64,000 bases of DNA from contig NZ_JAIVEM010000088.1 in assembly GCF_020404765.1 (NCBI RefSeq), positions 62,001 to 126,000 of the forward strand, written 5' to 3'. The notes beneath the pieces were generated by a model. It saw nothing but the letters and a program-made list of their open reading frames with translations. It made no database searches and was not told the DNA's origin. The translations under genes were made by a program, and so were the position numbers. This DNA is from Paenibacillus sp. BJ-4. Its GTDB lineage: Bacteria > Bacillota > Bacilli > Paenibacillales > Paenibacillaceae. This document shows, piece after piece, positions 52,021 through 60,689 of the stretch (the first letter of the stretch is position 1; every line of letters begins with the position of its first letter).

Positions 52021-52785
52021 TTAAGAGTGATGATGTAGTACCGTCAAAATCTCTCTCAATTCGGTGACAGGAATCTGCCCCGGCGCAGAAGCTTTCTTTG
52101 CCGCCCCAAAGGTCAGAGCCGAACCAAACAGTTCTCCGGTCAGACGGCTCACGACACCTTTTCCCGCCATCGACATCGTAATGATAGGCCGATCTGCATG
52201 CTCCTCCGCCATCGTACGCGTTGCATCCAGCAAGGTCAGCACATCGGCCGTATTGGCAGGCATGACCGCTATTTTAGGCAGATCGCCACCCAATTCCTGC
52301 GCCTTTCGCAACCGGGATACGATTTCCTCCTTCGGCGGCGTCTTCTGGAAATCATGGTTGGATATAATCACAAACACTTTATGCTGATGCGCAGCTTCCA
52401 CCAGTGTCTTCACATCGGCTTCCTCATTGAAAAGCTCGACGTCGATGATATCTACTTGTCCCGTCTCGGCCACCGTGCGGTTCAACTCCACATAACTCGC
52501 CGCACTGATCTCCTTTTCCCCGCCTTCCCGAGCACTGCGAAACGTAAAGACGAGTGGAATATTTCCTAACATAGACCGAATTTCATTCAAGGCAGCCTTA
52601 ACTCGCTCCAAGTCCTCCACATGCTCAAAAAAATCAACTCTCCACTCTACGATATCCAGATCGAGTGTGCGCAAATAAGCAGCCTCTTCCTTCAATTGCT
52701 CCAACGTTTCTCCCACCATTGGAACACAGATTTTAGGTGCTCCTTCACCGATCAGCACATCTTTCACCTTTACGATTTTTGCCAT
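52021..52785 (-). CDS. aroD: type I 3-dehydroquinate dehydratase
   Basis: A 254-residue class I dehydroquinase, which removes water from 3-dehydroquinate through a Schiff base. The catalytic pair is His144 in ISNHDFQKTP and Lys171 in LPKIAVMP. Other marks are DIVEWRVDFFE near 44-54, FTFRSAREGG near 80-89, and SMAGKGVVSRLTGELFGSAL near the end, which closes the barrel. The ATG at 52785 follows GGGGAG; an upstream in-frame start at 52821 has no ribosome site. It is monocistronic and faces aroK across a shared terminator. Confidence 0.95.
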   Translation of the reverse strand: MAKIVKVKDVLIGEGAPKICVPMVGETLEQLKEEAAYLRTLDLDIVEWRVDFFEHVEDLERVKAALNEIRSMLGNIPLVFTFRSAREGGEKEISAASYVELNRTVAETGQVDIIDVELFNEEADVKTLVEAAHQHKVFVIISNHDFQKTPPKEEIVSRLRKAQELGGDLPKIAVMPANTADVLTLLDATRTMAEEHADRPIITMSMAGKGVVSRLTGELFGSALTFGAAKKASAPGQIPVTELREILTVLHHHS

Positions 52786-53000
52786 ATCTATCTCACTCCC
52801 CAACCATAGTTTTAAGCCCACTTTTACAATATTTCATAGTATAACGCATTCTCAATAAGTATGCAGATGCTTAGGCTCGGTTTGTTGGCTTACTCCGAAT
52901 CAAGCGCGATTTTAGGGGACAATTTGCGAACGTTTTACCAATCTCCGAACAGGGCGTAAGTATTACAAGCACATCGGCGGACATCCCTGTAAAAAAAGTG

Positions 53001-53042
53001 AAAAGGATATCCTCACAGCCAACGAGGCCGCAGGATATCCTT
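53001..53042 (-). terminator. terminator of the second Gfo/Idh/MocA gene
   Basis: AAGGATATCCTGCGGCC pairs with GGCTGTGAGGATATCCTT on the minus strand and TTTTC follows, 20 bases after the stop at 53064. Confidence 0.85.
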
Positions 53043-53063
53043 AGAATGCAAAAATTCAATAAA

Positions 53064-54065
53064 CTAATGTGTAGACGTATTTTTCAAATCCGCTTCATAA
53101 CGAAGGCCGATTTGTTGTCTTGCATCCTCCATCACTTCAGCGACTGCAAGTGAACACTCCAAGGAGTTAATGGAACTGTTGCGCTCTCCAATTTTGATCA
53201 GATCAATAAACTCCTGAATTTCATAATACATCGGCTCACGTGTCTGAGCTTTCGTCAAATCCTCAATGGTGCCGTCCCGATAATGGATTTTCACCTCATA
53301 GGGCTGACTGATTTTGTCGATCACCATCGTTCCATTCTCACCTTGAATTTCAGCAGACAGATAGGAATCGGAAATTTTGGAATGCATGACGACCGCATCC
53401 ATATCAGGATATCGCATCACAATACTGCCCTCACCATCGACGCCAGAGGACAAGAGTACACCGACTGCACGAACCTCTTCCGGTTTGCCGAATAATGCCA
53501 CCATGGGATATAAGCAATACACACCCAAATCCATCAAGGAACCATTGGAAAAAGCCGGATTGAAGGCATTCAACACCTTACCTTGCTTAAAAGCATCAAA
53601 ACGTGAGGAGTATTGACAGTAGCTTGCAAAATAACGCCGAACCCGGCCTATTTTATACATATGCTCCTTTATGATTTTAAAGTTGGGCATAAGCGTGGAT
53701 TTAACAGCCTCCATCAACAGAACATTGTTGTTACGTGCGGCTTCGATCATGCTCCGCACCTCCGTTGCATTCGAAGCAAACGGCTTCTCACATAGTACAT
53801 GCTTGCCATGATTCATACACAAAATCGCCTGCTCCGCATGCAAGGAATTGGGACTGGCAATATATACGGCATCCACCTGATCGCTTGCAGCCATTTGGGC
53901 CAGGTCTGTAAAAACCTCTGGTTGGCTGTTATATTTGGCAGCAAAGGCTTTGCCTTTATCCTCTGATCGTGAGTATACTGCGGTCAGGGAAAATTCGTCC
54001 GTCTCTCCCCCGGCTTGAATAAACCTCTCTGTTATCCAGTTGGTTCCAACAATACCAAAACGCAT
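53064..54065 (-). CDS. Gfo/Idh/MocA-family oxidoreductase
   Basis: A 333-residue NAD(P)-dependent dehydrogenase, second of its family in the window. The Rossmann loop is RFGIVGTNWITERFI at 2-16. AVYIASPNSLHAEQA near 65 and ILCMNHGKHVLCEKPFASNA near 81-100 contain the EKP catalytic lysine. GSLMDLGVYCLYPMVALFG near 175 gives the substrate-side DxGxY motif. It resembles the YrbE/YgjR-like branch acting on sugars or diols; the substrate is unknown. ATG 54065 follows GGAAGGATGGGA. Stand-alone gene. Confidence 0.9.
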   Translation of the reverse strand: MRFGIVGTNWITERFIQAGGETDEFSLTAVYSRSEDKGKAFAAKYNSQPEVFTDLAQMAASDQVDAVYIASPNSLHAEQAILCMNHGKHVLCEKPFASNATEVRSMIEAARNNNVLLMEAVKSTLMPNFKIIKEHMYKIGRVRRYFASYCQYSSRFDAFKQGKVLNAFNPAFSNGSLMDLGVYCLYPMVALFGKPEEVRAVGVLLSSGVDGEGSIVMRYPDMDAVVMHSKISDSYLSAEIQGENGTMVIDKISQPYEVKIHYRDGTIEDLTKAQTREPMYYEIQEFIDLIKIGERNSSINSLECSLAVAEVMEDARQQIGLRYEADLKNTSTH

Positions 54066-54188
54066 CACAATATCCCATCCTTCCCGTGAGTCATTCTCAT
54101 TTAAATATATGTATCTATTCTCGCATTCTAGCCTAGGCTTGTCCACTATATCGTAGGGTTATCTTGTTCTTCAACAACTTTTATTCGA

Positions 54189-54244
54189 CAAAAAAAGACT
54201 GTAGTCATCAGATTAATTTATTTCTGATTGTACTACAGTCTTTG
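54189..54244 (-). terminator. terminator of the dgk-dck operon
   Basis: AAAGACTGTAGTacaatCAGA pairs with TCTGatgACTACAGTCTTT on the minus strand and TTTTTG follows, 26 bases beyond the dck stop. Confidence 0.88.
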
Positions 54245-54269
54245 TATGCTTTTTGCTGGTTTTATACCT

Positions 54270-54911
54270 TTATTTTTTGGAAATGACCTTGCCTACTTCT
54301 GTCAAAATGGCATCCATAGAAGCCGGGTCATGTACATCATACTCATCAATGTTCAGACACAGGACAGGACAAGCATCGAACTCGCTGATCCAATTGGAAT
54401 ATCTGCGGTGCATTTGCTCCCAGTAGGCTCTCTCGGTCTGGATCTCCATCTCGCGACCGCGTTCCTCAATCCGACTCAGTATGGAGGGCAGGCTGCCTTC
54501 CAGGTAGATCAGCACATCCGGGTGCGGGAAAAACGGTGTCATCACCATCGCCTCAAACAGGCTAGTGTATGTTTCATAGTCCGTCGGGTTCATCGTTCCC
54601 TGATCGGCATGCATTTTCGCAAAAATGCCCGTGTCCTCATAAATGGAACGATCCTGCACAAAGCCCCCACCGGATAAGAAAATATTTTTTTGTTCTTTGA
54701 AGCGCTCAGCGAGAAAATAAATTTGCAGATGGAAGCTCCATCTTTCGAAATCATGATAAAATTTTTCCAGATACGGATTATGATCGACCTGCTCCAAAGA
54801 GGTTTTAAAACCCAGGCGTTCAGCCAAAGCAGCCGTTAGCGTGGATTTCCCCACACCTACCGTGCCCGCTACCGTAATCAGGGCATTAGCGGGAATGTTG
54901 TAATTATTCAT
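54270..54911 (-). CDS. dck: deoxyadenosine/deoxycytidine kinase
   Basis: A 213-residue deoxynucleoside kinase of the salvage pathway. Walker A is AGTVGVGKST at 15-24. VDHNPYLEKFYHDFERWSFH near 42-61 is the nucleoside-pocket helix with the conserved Glu, QDRSIYED near 86 is the catalytic DRS motif, and the lid has RIEERGREMEIQ. The final strand is CPVLCLNIDEYDV. Its start overlaps the dgk stop by four bases behind AAAGGAG. The two gene products give different base preference, as in Bacillus dgk-dck; assignment of which is which rests on the N-terminal pattern. Confidence 0.9.
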   Translation of the reverse strand: MNNYNIPANALITVAGTVGVGKSTLTAALAERLGFKTSLEQVDHNPYLEKFYHDFERWSFHLQIYFLAERFKEQKNIFLSGGGFVQDRSIYEDTGIFAKMHADQGTMNPTDYETYTSLFEAMVMTPFFPHPDVLIYLEGSLPSILSRIEERGREMEIQTERAYWEQMHRRYSNWISEFDACPVLCLNIDEYDVHDPASMDAILTEVGKVISKK

Positions 54912-55531
54912 TGGATAAGCTCCTTTACATCGGAAACAATTTGTTCGAACTGTGCCTGGTTTTCTACAAAATCAATCTCATTTCCATCTATGGTCAATAT
55001 ACGGGGCGAAGGGGACTGTTCAGCAAGAAACTGAATGCCTTTATCATAATCCGTAATTAATTGCTCCAGATAGGCGGGGGCCATCTCCTGTTCAAAGGAG
55101 CGCGCCCGCTTACGAATTCTGCCCAGCAAAGTATCCAAGTCGGCTCTAATATAGATGATGATGTCCGGCTTAGGCATGTCATCTGTCAGTAGATGATAGA
55201 TTTGACGGTATTTGTCTCGCTTTATACCTTTAAGCGTACGTTCAGCAAAAATCAGATTCTTGTAGATATGATAGTCAGAAATAACAGGCTGAGCTTTCTC
55301 CAGATATTGCAGACCAGTGTCCTCCAGTTGCTTATACCGGTTGCAGAGAAAGAACATTTCCAGTTGAAAGCTCCATTCATCTATATTTTGATAAAATTTA
55401 TCGAGAAACGGATTTTCCTCGACAATTTCTTTAATAAGCGGTATATGCAGCTCGGTTGAAAGCATCGAAGCCAACGTCGTTTTACCTGCTCCGATGGGCC
55501 CTTCAACAGCTATAAAAGGGGCATGTTTCAT
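54908..55531 (-). CDS. dgk: deoxyguanosine kinase
   Basis: A 207-residue deoxynucleoside kinase. It starts KHAPFIAVEGPIGAGKTTLA with Walker A at 11-19, as in Bacillus Dgk. Pocket helix: VEENPFLDKFYQNIDEWSFQ then LEMFFLCNRYKQ. The usual DRS motif is replaced by SDYHIYKN near 87-94, a feature of the Dgk branch. The lid contains GRIRKRARSFEQEMAP near 140. It phosphorylates deoxyguanosine to dGMP for DNA precursor recycling. First gene of a two-gene operon, with dck overlapping its end. Its upstream neighbour desR has its own terminator. Confidence 0.9.
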   Translation of the reverse strand: MKHAPFIAVEGPIGAGKTTLASMLSTELHIPLIKEIVEENPFLDKFYQNIDEWSFQLEMFFLCNRYKQLEDTGLQYLEKAQPVISDYHIYKNLIFAERTLKGIKRDKYRQIYHLLTDDMPKPDIIIYIRADLDTLLGRIRKRARSFEQEMAPAYLEQLITDYDKGIQFLAEQSPSPRILTIDGNEIDFVENQAQFEQIVSDVKELIQ

Positions 55532-55631
55532 GCGGTTCCGTTCCTCCTTGTACTTCAGTCCATCCTGTGGACAACTATCCTATTGTATCACAAGGAAGTG
55601 TGCTAACGGCATATCAAATCTATGGATAAAA

Positions 55632-55677
55632 CAAAAAAACAGAGCTGCCATATCTTGCTTCATAGCCGTCTCTGTTT
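55632..55677 (-). terminator. terminator of the des-desK-desR operon
   Basis: AACAGAGacGGC and GCagCTCTGTT arms on the minus strand with a TTTTTTTG tail, 26 bases after the desR stop. Confidence 0.7.
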
Positions 55678-55702
55678 CTGCTTAGATATTTCTGCTGGTC
55701 AC

Positions 55703-56302
55703 TCATTTAAACCAGCCTTTTTCATTAAAACGTGTAATCGCCTCAATCCGGTTGCTGACACCCAGCTTATCGAGAATGACTGAGATGTAATTACGTACCG
55801 TCCCTGTCGTTAAATACAATTCACCAGCAATCTCCTTCGTGTTCTTCCCGTCAGCAATGAGCGCTAGAACGGATTTCTCACGCTCAGTCAGCGGATTGAC
55901 TTCGGCATAAGCATCATCGATCAGTTCCGGGGCATAAATGCGACGGCCTGCTAAAATGCTGCGAATGGAGGATGCCAGTTCTTCACTGGGACTATCCTTG
56001 AGCAAATAGCCGTGCGTACCTGCCTTGATGGCCCGTTCAAAATACCCGGGACGAGCAAATGTGGTCAAAATCATCACTTTGCAGTTCAATCCCTTGAGTT
56101 CTTCAGCCGCATCCAATCCACTCTTTATCGGCATTTCGATGTCCATGATGCATATATCCGGCTGATGCAGCTTGACCAGCTCTACAGCCTCTTCCCCATT
56201 ACTCGCTTTTCCAACTACTTTCATATCCTCTTCCAAGTCCAGCAGCGAAGCAAGAGCACCCAGCAGCATACGCTGGTCTTCCGCAATGACAATTCGTATC
56301 AT
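55703..56302 (-). CDS. desR: NarL-family response regulator DesR
   Basis: A 199-residue response regulator. The receiver has acidic residues at IVIAEDQRML, phospho-acceptor Asp54 in DICIMDIEMPIKSG, Thr near 79 in MILTTFARPG and Lys near 101 in YLLKDSPSEE. The LuxR-type HTH at about 133-192 reads NPLTEREKSVLALIADGKNT and KEIAGELYLTTGTVRNYISV. Position after desK and the desaturase gene identifies it as DesR, the activator of des on cold shift. It overlaps desK by four bases. Confidence 0.92.
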   Translation of the reverse strand: MIRIVIAEDQRMLLGALASLLDLEEDMKVVGKASNGEEAVELVKLHQPDICIMDIEMPIKSGLDAAEELKGLNCKVMILTTFARPGYFERAIKAGTHGYLLKDSPSEELASSIRSILAGRRIYAPELIDDAYAEVNPLTEREKSVLALIADGKNTKEIAGELYLTTGTVRNYISVILDKLGVSNRIEAITRFNEKGWFK

Positions 56303-57432
56303 GGCCCCACCTCCTCGTTCGGCTTTTCCGTGATATTCGGCACTTTAATGATCAGGGTCGTTCCCTGATCTGAATGCAGCTCCATACATCCATTCACAAA
56401 TTCGAGCCTTTCCTTTATTCCTTGCAGCCCATGTCCCCGAAAGACTGCATGTTCTCCCATAACTCCAATCCCATTATCCTCAATCCGAAGGGTCAATTCC
56501 TTCCGAGACGGCTCAATGGTGATAGAACAAGCGGTGGCTCCACTGTGCTTAACCACATTGGTTACCGCCTCCTTCATGCACATACTAAGCACATTTTCGT
56601 TCATTAATGACGTATGCTTCAGCTTCGGGTCGCCCTCCAGGGTCAATTCAATATGAGCAGCCTTTAAAATCTGTCGAATACGCAGTAACTCATCCTCTAA
56701 TCGCATACCACGCATTTGAGTCACCATTTCCCGCACTTCCTTTAACGCGCTTCTCGCCGTAAGCCGAACATCGTTAATTTCAACACGAGCCCGCTCTGGG
56801 TGCTGATTCATCAGTTTGCCCGCCAAATCGCTTTTCAGTCCGATGAGTGACAGCTTCTGGCCCAAGGTATCGTGCAGATCACGTGCAATTCTCTGGCGCT
56901 CCTCCAGCTTAATCAGTTCTGATATTTTCTTATTGGCATCCTCTAATTGTACCTGAAGCCGATCACTTTTGTTACGATTAAAATTCGTGATCGGAAGAAG
57001 AATCACACCAATCAGATTGAGCAAAATAAAAGGAATCTGCTTAATAAAAACAGGATTTTCAGAAACAAAACCATAATTGATCAGTCCAATGGTAATAACC
57101 ATTAGAAGAATATACAGTGTCGTGAATGCGGCTTTACTTTTAATATTACCGATCAGATAAGCGATAAATATGGAAAAATACATGTAGCTGAACAGCAGCG
57201 TCATGGTAATCGATATGACAATCTGTACACTGGTCCAGAAGTATATCAGCCAGCCTTTCGAGACAAAAGCCAGAACATAACAAGCAAAAAACACTAAAAT
57301 AATCGCCGTGCCCAGAATAATATGACTTGTCGAGGAGGTGTTGAAGTAGTAAAAGGGCAGGATATAAAAGACAACCCACACATAAGGGCTAAGTCCCGTA
57401 TTTTTTTGGAAAATCTGATACCATTTTTGCAT
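56299..57432 (-). CDS. desK: membrane thermosensor histidine kinase DesK
   Basis: A 377-residue kinase: four to five hydrophobic segments in residues 18-150, a short coiled linker (SDRLQVQLEDANKKISELIK), the HisKA_3 helix LEERQRIARDLHDTLGQKLS with phospho-acceptor His187, then the HATPase domain with N-box MKEAVTNVVKHS, G1 LRIEDNGIGV and G2 GHGLQGIKERLEF. In Bacillus, DesK senses membrane thickness when temperature falls and phosphorylates DesR. ATG 57432 follows AAGGGTGGGCAGG. It starts 68 bases after des and overlaps desR. Confidence 0.92.
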   Translation of the reverse strand: MQKWYQIFQKNTGLSPYVWVVFYILPFYYFNTSSTSHIILGTAIILVFFACYVLAFVSKGWLIYFWTSVQIVISITMTLLFSYMYFSIFIAYLIGNIKSKAAFTTLYILLMVITIGLINYGFVSENPVFIKQIPFILLNLIGVILLPITNFNRNKSDRLQVQLEDANKKISELIKLEERQRIARDLHDTLGQKLSLIGLKSDLAGKLMNQHPERARVEINDVRLTARSALKEVREMVTQMRGMRLEDELLRIRQILKAAHIELTLEGDPKLKHTSLMNENVLSMCMKEAVTNVVKHSGATACSITIEPSRKELTLRIEDNGIGVMGEHAVFRGHGLQGIKERLEFVNGCMELHSDQGTTLIIKVPNITEKPNEEVGP

Positions 57433-57499
57433 CCTGCCCACCCTTCTCTCCTTCACCTTGCTTTTATACCTTATCTTATCATATCGAAATGTGTACAAT

Positions 57500-58555
57500 T
57501 CATTTTCTTTCTGTGCTCACAACAGGTGCAGGAATGGATTTGGTAACGGTAACACGTTTGCCCAGCAGCGGCCTCACTTGTTTAAAGGTCAAAAAGGTTT
57601 TTGTGCTTTCATCCCAAAGCCGGAATTTTAAAGATTGCAGACTGCTGCTCATAGTGATGGTGGTTGCTTTTTGCAACAATGGTGTCGCTTCATGTGCCTT
57701 CTCCAAATTATAATTCGGCACTTTGGGACTCAAGTGATGGACGTGATGAAAACCGATATTCCCCGTAATCCATTGCAATACTTTAGGAAGCTTGTAGTAA
57801 GAGCTGCCCTCTACGGCTGCATTGATATAGCTCCACTCTTCATCATGCTCAAAATATGAATCCTCAAACTGATGCTGCACATAAAATAGCCAGATTCCCA
57901 GCATGCCTGATACAAAAAAGATAGGCACCTGTATCAGAAGAAACGACTGCCAACCGATAACCCAACACAACAATGCGTACAATGCGACGATAGATATATT
58001 TGTAATATAAGTGTTTATTTTTTCCTTGCGCTTCGCTGTTTTGACGTTAAACCGATAGGAAAGTAAAAAAGTATAAATCGGACCTAATCCGAACATAACC
58101 CAAGGATTCCGGTAGATGCGATAAGCCAGCCGTGTCCATGTGGAAGCCTGAGCGTACTCTTCTACCGTAAGTACCCACATATCACCTGTACCTCTTTTGT
58201 CGAGATTACTGCTGGTTGCATGGTGGACCGCGTGACTATTTTTCCATTGGTGATACGGACAGAGCGTAATAACACCTGTAATCGTTCCCACAATGTCATT
58301 CAGCTTGCGGCTTCTGAAGAAGGATTGATGACCACAATCATGAAAAATGATAAATGTCCTTACCACAAACCCTGAAGCAATAATGGTAATCGGAAGCGTC
58401 AGCCAATAGGATACCGACAGACTGAGATAAGCCGCATACCATAGCAGGATCAGCGGGCCCAAGGTGTTAATGAGCTGCAGAACGCTGGATTTGGTGTTTA
58501 TTTTTTCGTAAGGAGCCATATTTTTTTTCAATTGAGCTAATGGAAGTTGTGCCAT
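57500..58555 (-). CDS. des: membrane fatty-acid desaturase Des
   Basis: A 351-residue integral membrane di-iron desaturase that introduces double bonds into phospholipid acyl chains. Three histidine boxes are complete: HDCGH at 72-76, HAVHH at 108-112 and HHVHH at 270-274. They are separated by hydrophobic segments near 32-70, 87-100, 155-165 and 185-228. ATG 58555 lies 13 bases behind AAGGAGG; codons upstream run through the operator region and are rejected. It leads the des-desK-desR operon, the classic cold-adaptation circuit. Confidence 0.94.
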   Translation of the reverse strand: MAQLPLAQLKKNMAPYEKINTKSSVLQLINTLGPLILLWYAAYLSLSVSYWLTLPITIIASGFVVRTFIIFHDCGHQSFFRSRKLNDIVGTITGVITLCPYHQWKNSHAVHHATSSNLDKRGTGDMWVLTVEEYAQASTWTRLAYRIYRNPWVMFGLGPIYTFLLSYRFNVKTAKRKEKINTYITNISIVALYALLCWVIGWQSFLLIQVPIFFVSGMLGIWLFYVQHQFEDSYFEHDEEWSYINAAVEGSSYYKLPKVLQWITGNIGFHHVHHLSPKVPNYNLEKAHEATPLLQKATTITMSSSLQSLKFRLWDESTKTFLTFKQVRPLLGKRVTVTKSIPAPVVSTERK

Positions 58556-58628
58556 ACTTAATGTTGATCCTCCTTTAAAATGACGCCTGTACCTTGATCT
58601 CGTCAGACGTGCATGTAGATCTAACCTC

Positions 58629-58694
58629 AGTATAAGGAGTAGCCTCTGACCGCTGTAGTCATAAACGTCAGTTCGGGAGTATGACATTTGTCAT
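58629..58694 (-). promoter_or_regulatory. des promoter and probable DesR operators
   Basis: A palindrome ATGACAttTGTCAT at 58681-58694 and a second pair of half-sites TGAC-cgctgta-GTCA at 58647-58661 lie upstream of a TATACT -10 hexamer (58629-58634). No good -35 is present, as expected for a promoter that needs DesR. The GTCAT half-sites match the known style of DesR binding in Bacillus. Confidence 0.65.
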
Positions 58695-58777
58695 ATTGTT
58701 AAATCAGTGCAGCCATTTGCCAATGGTTCACGGGTTTATTTCCGGGAGAATATTTGTTAAAATAAAAAGTAAATAAC

Positions 58778-58855
58778 GCTGTATGTGACTGGCGAAGTCA
58801 GTGGAATAAACCACGAGGGAGCATACAAACAAAAGCGTGCCGTTCGCCTGGGAGA
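58778..58855 (+). promoter_or_regulatory. ZTP/ZMP riboswitch (pfl motif)
   Basis: The conserved elements are GCTGTATGTGACTGGCG, GTGGAATAAACCACGAGGGA, GC and the pseudoknot block GCCGTTCGCCTGGG. These match the pfl aptamer, which senses ZTP when 10-formyl-tetrahydrofolate is short. It is followed immediately by a terminator and then folD. Confidence 0.95.
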
Positions 58856-58908
58856 AGTATTTGCAGAGGATTCGTCTGTCTTGACGACCTTGTGCAAATA
58901 CTTTTTTT
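58855..58908 (+). terminator. expression-platform terminator of the ZTP riboswitch
   Basis: AAGTATTTGCA and TGCAAATACTT arms with an imperfect inner stem, followed by a seven-base T run, 70 bases before the folD start. Confidence 0.9.
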
Positions 58909-58978
58909 CGTTTTTACAAGACCATGACACCCTGTTGATTCCATCATTAGCGCGATAAATTCAGAGGAGGCCCGGACT

Positions 58979-59845
58979 ATGGCTATTATTATGAAATCTA
59001 AAGAAGCAGCCGAACAAGTGTATGCGACGATTCGTTCCCAAGTGGAACAGCTCAAACAGCAAGGACATCGTCCCCATCTGGCAACCCTATTGGTAGAAGG
59101 TGATCCAGCCTCAGCCTACTACGCCCGGACCAAGCAAAAAATAGCGGAGAAGCTGGGCATCTCTTTTCATCTCCATACCTTTGACCGCCATGTTAGAGAA
59201 GCCGAGCTCCTTCACCTGATCGACAGCCTGAACGAGGCTTCTCATGTACACGGCATTATGCTGGAATTGCCTCTTCCCCGGCATCTATCCGCATCCGTCA
59301 TTAAACAGTCCATCGCCCCGTACAAGGATATTGATGGAATTACCCCGGGCAATAAGCTGGCTACCGTTACAGGTGAAGCTGGACTGTATCCCGCTACACC
59401 TCAAGCCTGTATTGAGCTGCTCAAGCATTACGGTCACACCCTGGCAGGCAAAAATGTCACCCTTGTCGGCATCGGCCAGACCGTAGGACTCCCTCTTTTT
59501 CACATGCTGCAAAGAGAAAATGCCACCGTCACCGCCTGTCATGCGGGCACACGCGATATTGCAGAGCATTTGAGTCATGCAGACATTGCCTTCGTCGCAG
59601 TCGGATGCCCTGATGTCATTACACAGGATATGGTGCATCCCGGTCTTATTTTGGTAGATGCGGGAATTAATGAGACGCTGGAGGGGAAAATAGTGGGGGA
59701 TGCCGCTTTAGACGTTGGGGAAAAGGTCCATGCGATTTCTCCCGTGCCCGGCGGTGTCGGTACATTAACGACGGCAATCTTGTATAAAAATCTGCTCAAA
59801 GCGATTGATCTGCAACAATACTCCCGAGAGGTGGTTTATTCATGA
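58979..59845 (+). CDS. folD: methylene-tetrahydrofolate dehydrogenase/cyclohydrolase FolD
   Basis: A 288-residue bifunctional enzyme interconverting methylene-, methenyl- and 10-formyl-tetrahydrofolate with NADP. The catalytic tyrosine and lysine lie in ASAYYARTKQKIAEKLG (Tyr48, Lys52). Then VHGIMLELPLPRH near 87-99, the DIDGITPGNKL-like block (KDIDGITPGNKLATV) near 119, the NADP loop VTLVGIGQTVGLPL near 159-172 and SPVPGGVGTLTTAIL near 257-271 follow. GAGGAGG precedes the ATG. It is overlapped by fchA and controlled by the ZTP riboswitch. Confidence 0.96.
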   Translation: MAIIMKSKEAAEQVYATIRSQVEQLKQQGHRPHLATLLVEGDPASAYYARTKQKIAEKLGISFHLHTFDRHVREAELLHLIDSLNEASHVHGIMLELPLPRHLSASVIKQSIAPYKDIDGITPGNKLATVTGEAGLYPATPQACIELLKHYGHTLAGKNVTLVGIGQTVGLPLFHMLQRENATVTACHAGTRDIAEHLSHADIAFVAVGCPDVITQDMVHPGLILVDAGINETLEGKIVGDAALDVGEKVHAISPVPGGVGTLTTAILYKNLLKAIDLQQYSREVVYS

Positions 59846-60477
59846 GTGAACTGTCGTGGAAGGATTCCATTGGACATTTTCTGAAAGAGGCTGGAAGCGC
59901 AGCTCCTACACCCGGCGGAGGAAGTATATCCGCATTGGCTGCGGCACTGGGGGCCGCTATGACCTCCATGACCGCCAACCTTTCACAAGGAGAAAAATTC
60001 GCACACATCCACGAACAAATCACTGAAGTGATTCGTAGCATGGAAAACCTGACTGCACGCTGTGAGGAACTGATGGTCGCAGACATTCGATCCTTTGAAC
60101 AGTACATGGCGGCGCTAAAGCTACCCAAAGAAACAGACGAAGAGAAGCGTTATCGTACCCATTCTCTACAGACCGCAGTGATCGCTGCCATTGAGGTACC
60201 ATTGCGCTTGCTGGAAGTAAGCCGGGATGGATTGTCTCATGCCTACCGTATTGTGGAGGCGTCTAATAAAAATGTCATTTCTGATCTTGGCATTGGGGCA
60301 ATCCTGTTTGAAGCTGCTGCTCAATCCGCCCTGCTTACCGTTGACATTAACCTTGCCTCACTAAAGGACTTGGATGTCAAACAATCCTATGAAGCCAAAA
60401 CAGCTGCACTCATGCGTGAAATTGCACAAATCAAAGAACAAACCCTAATGATCGTGCGCAGCCGAATAACGGGCTAA
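59842..60477 (+). CDS. fchA: methenyl-tetrahydrofolate cyclohydrolase / formimido-THF cyclodeaminase family (FchA)
   Basis: A 211-residue all-helical protein of the cyclodeaminase/cyclohydrolase fold. PTPGGGSISALAAALGAAMT near 20-39 is the folate-pocket helix, TANLSQGEKFAHIHEQITEV follows, and DIRSFEQYMAALKLPKETDE near 78-97 and SNKNVISDLGIGAILFEAAA near 141-160 carry the remaining conserved polar residues. It converts methenyl-THF to 10-formyl-THF or releases ammonia from formimino-THF. It overlaps folD by four bases, so one-carbon supply from both is raised together when ZTP accumulates. Confidence 0.92.
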   Translation: MSELSWKDSIGHFLKEAGSAAPTPGGGSISALAAALGAAMTSMTANLSQGEKFAHIHEQITEVIRSMENLTARCEELMVADIRSFEQYMAALKLPKETDEEKRYRTHSLQTAVIAAIEVPLRLLEVSRDGLSHAYRIVEASNKNVISDLGIGAILFEAAAQSALLTVDINLASLKDLDVKQSYEAKTAALMREIAQIKEQTLMIVRSRITG

Positions 60478-60520
60478 TCCATTGGAAGAACCGTCCCAAG
60501 TTATTCCTGCTCCCATGCTC

Positions 60521-60570
60521 AAAAAATAGCCTCAAAACCCGTTTATAATCGTGGGTTTTGAGGCTATTTT
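60521..60570. terminator. terminator of the folD-fchA operon
   Basis: AAAATAGCCTCAAAACCC and GGGTTTTGAGGCTATTTT form a perfect 18-bp stem around a 13-base loop. Confidence 0.95.
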
Positions 60571-60689
60571 ATTGGAATCATTAATTTGTGAAAAACTTTT
60601 CTAAATATTCAACGTCTATTGATAAGGGTATATTTCCCAAGATATTGATTTTTCTCTTATATAACTGATGAAGAAATGAGGAAAAGCGT

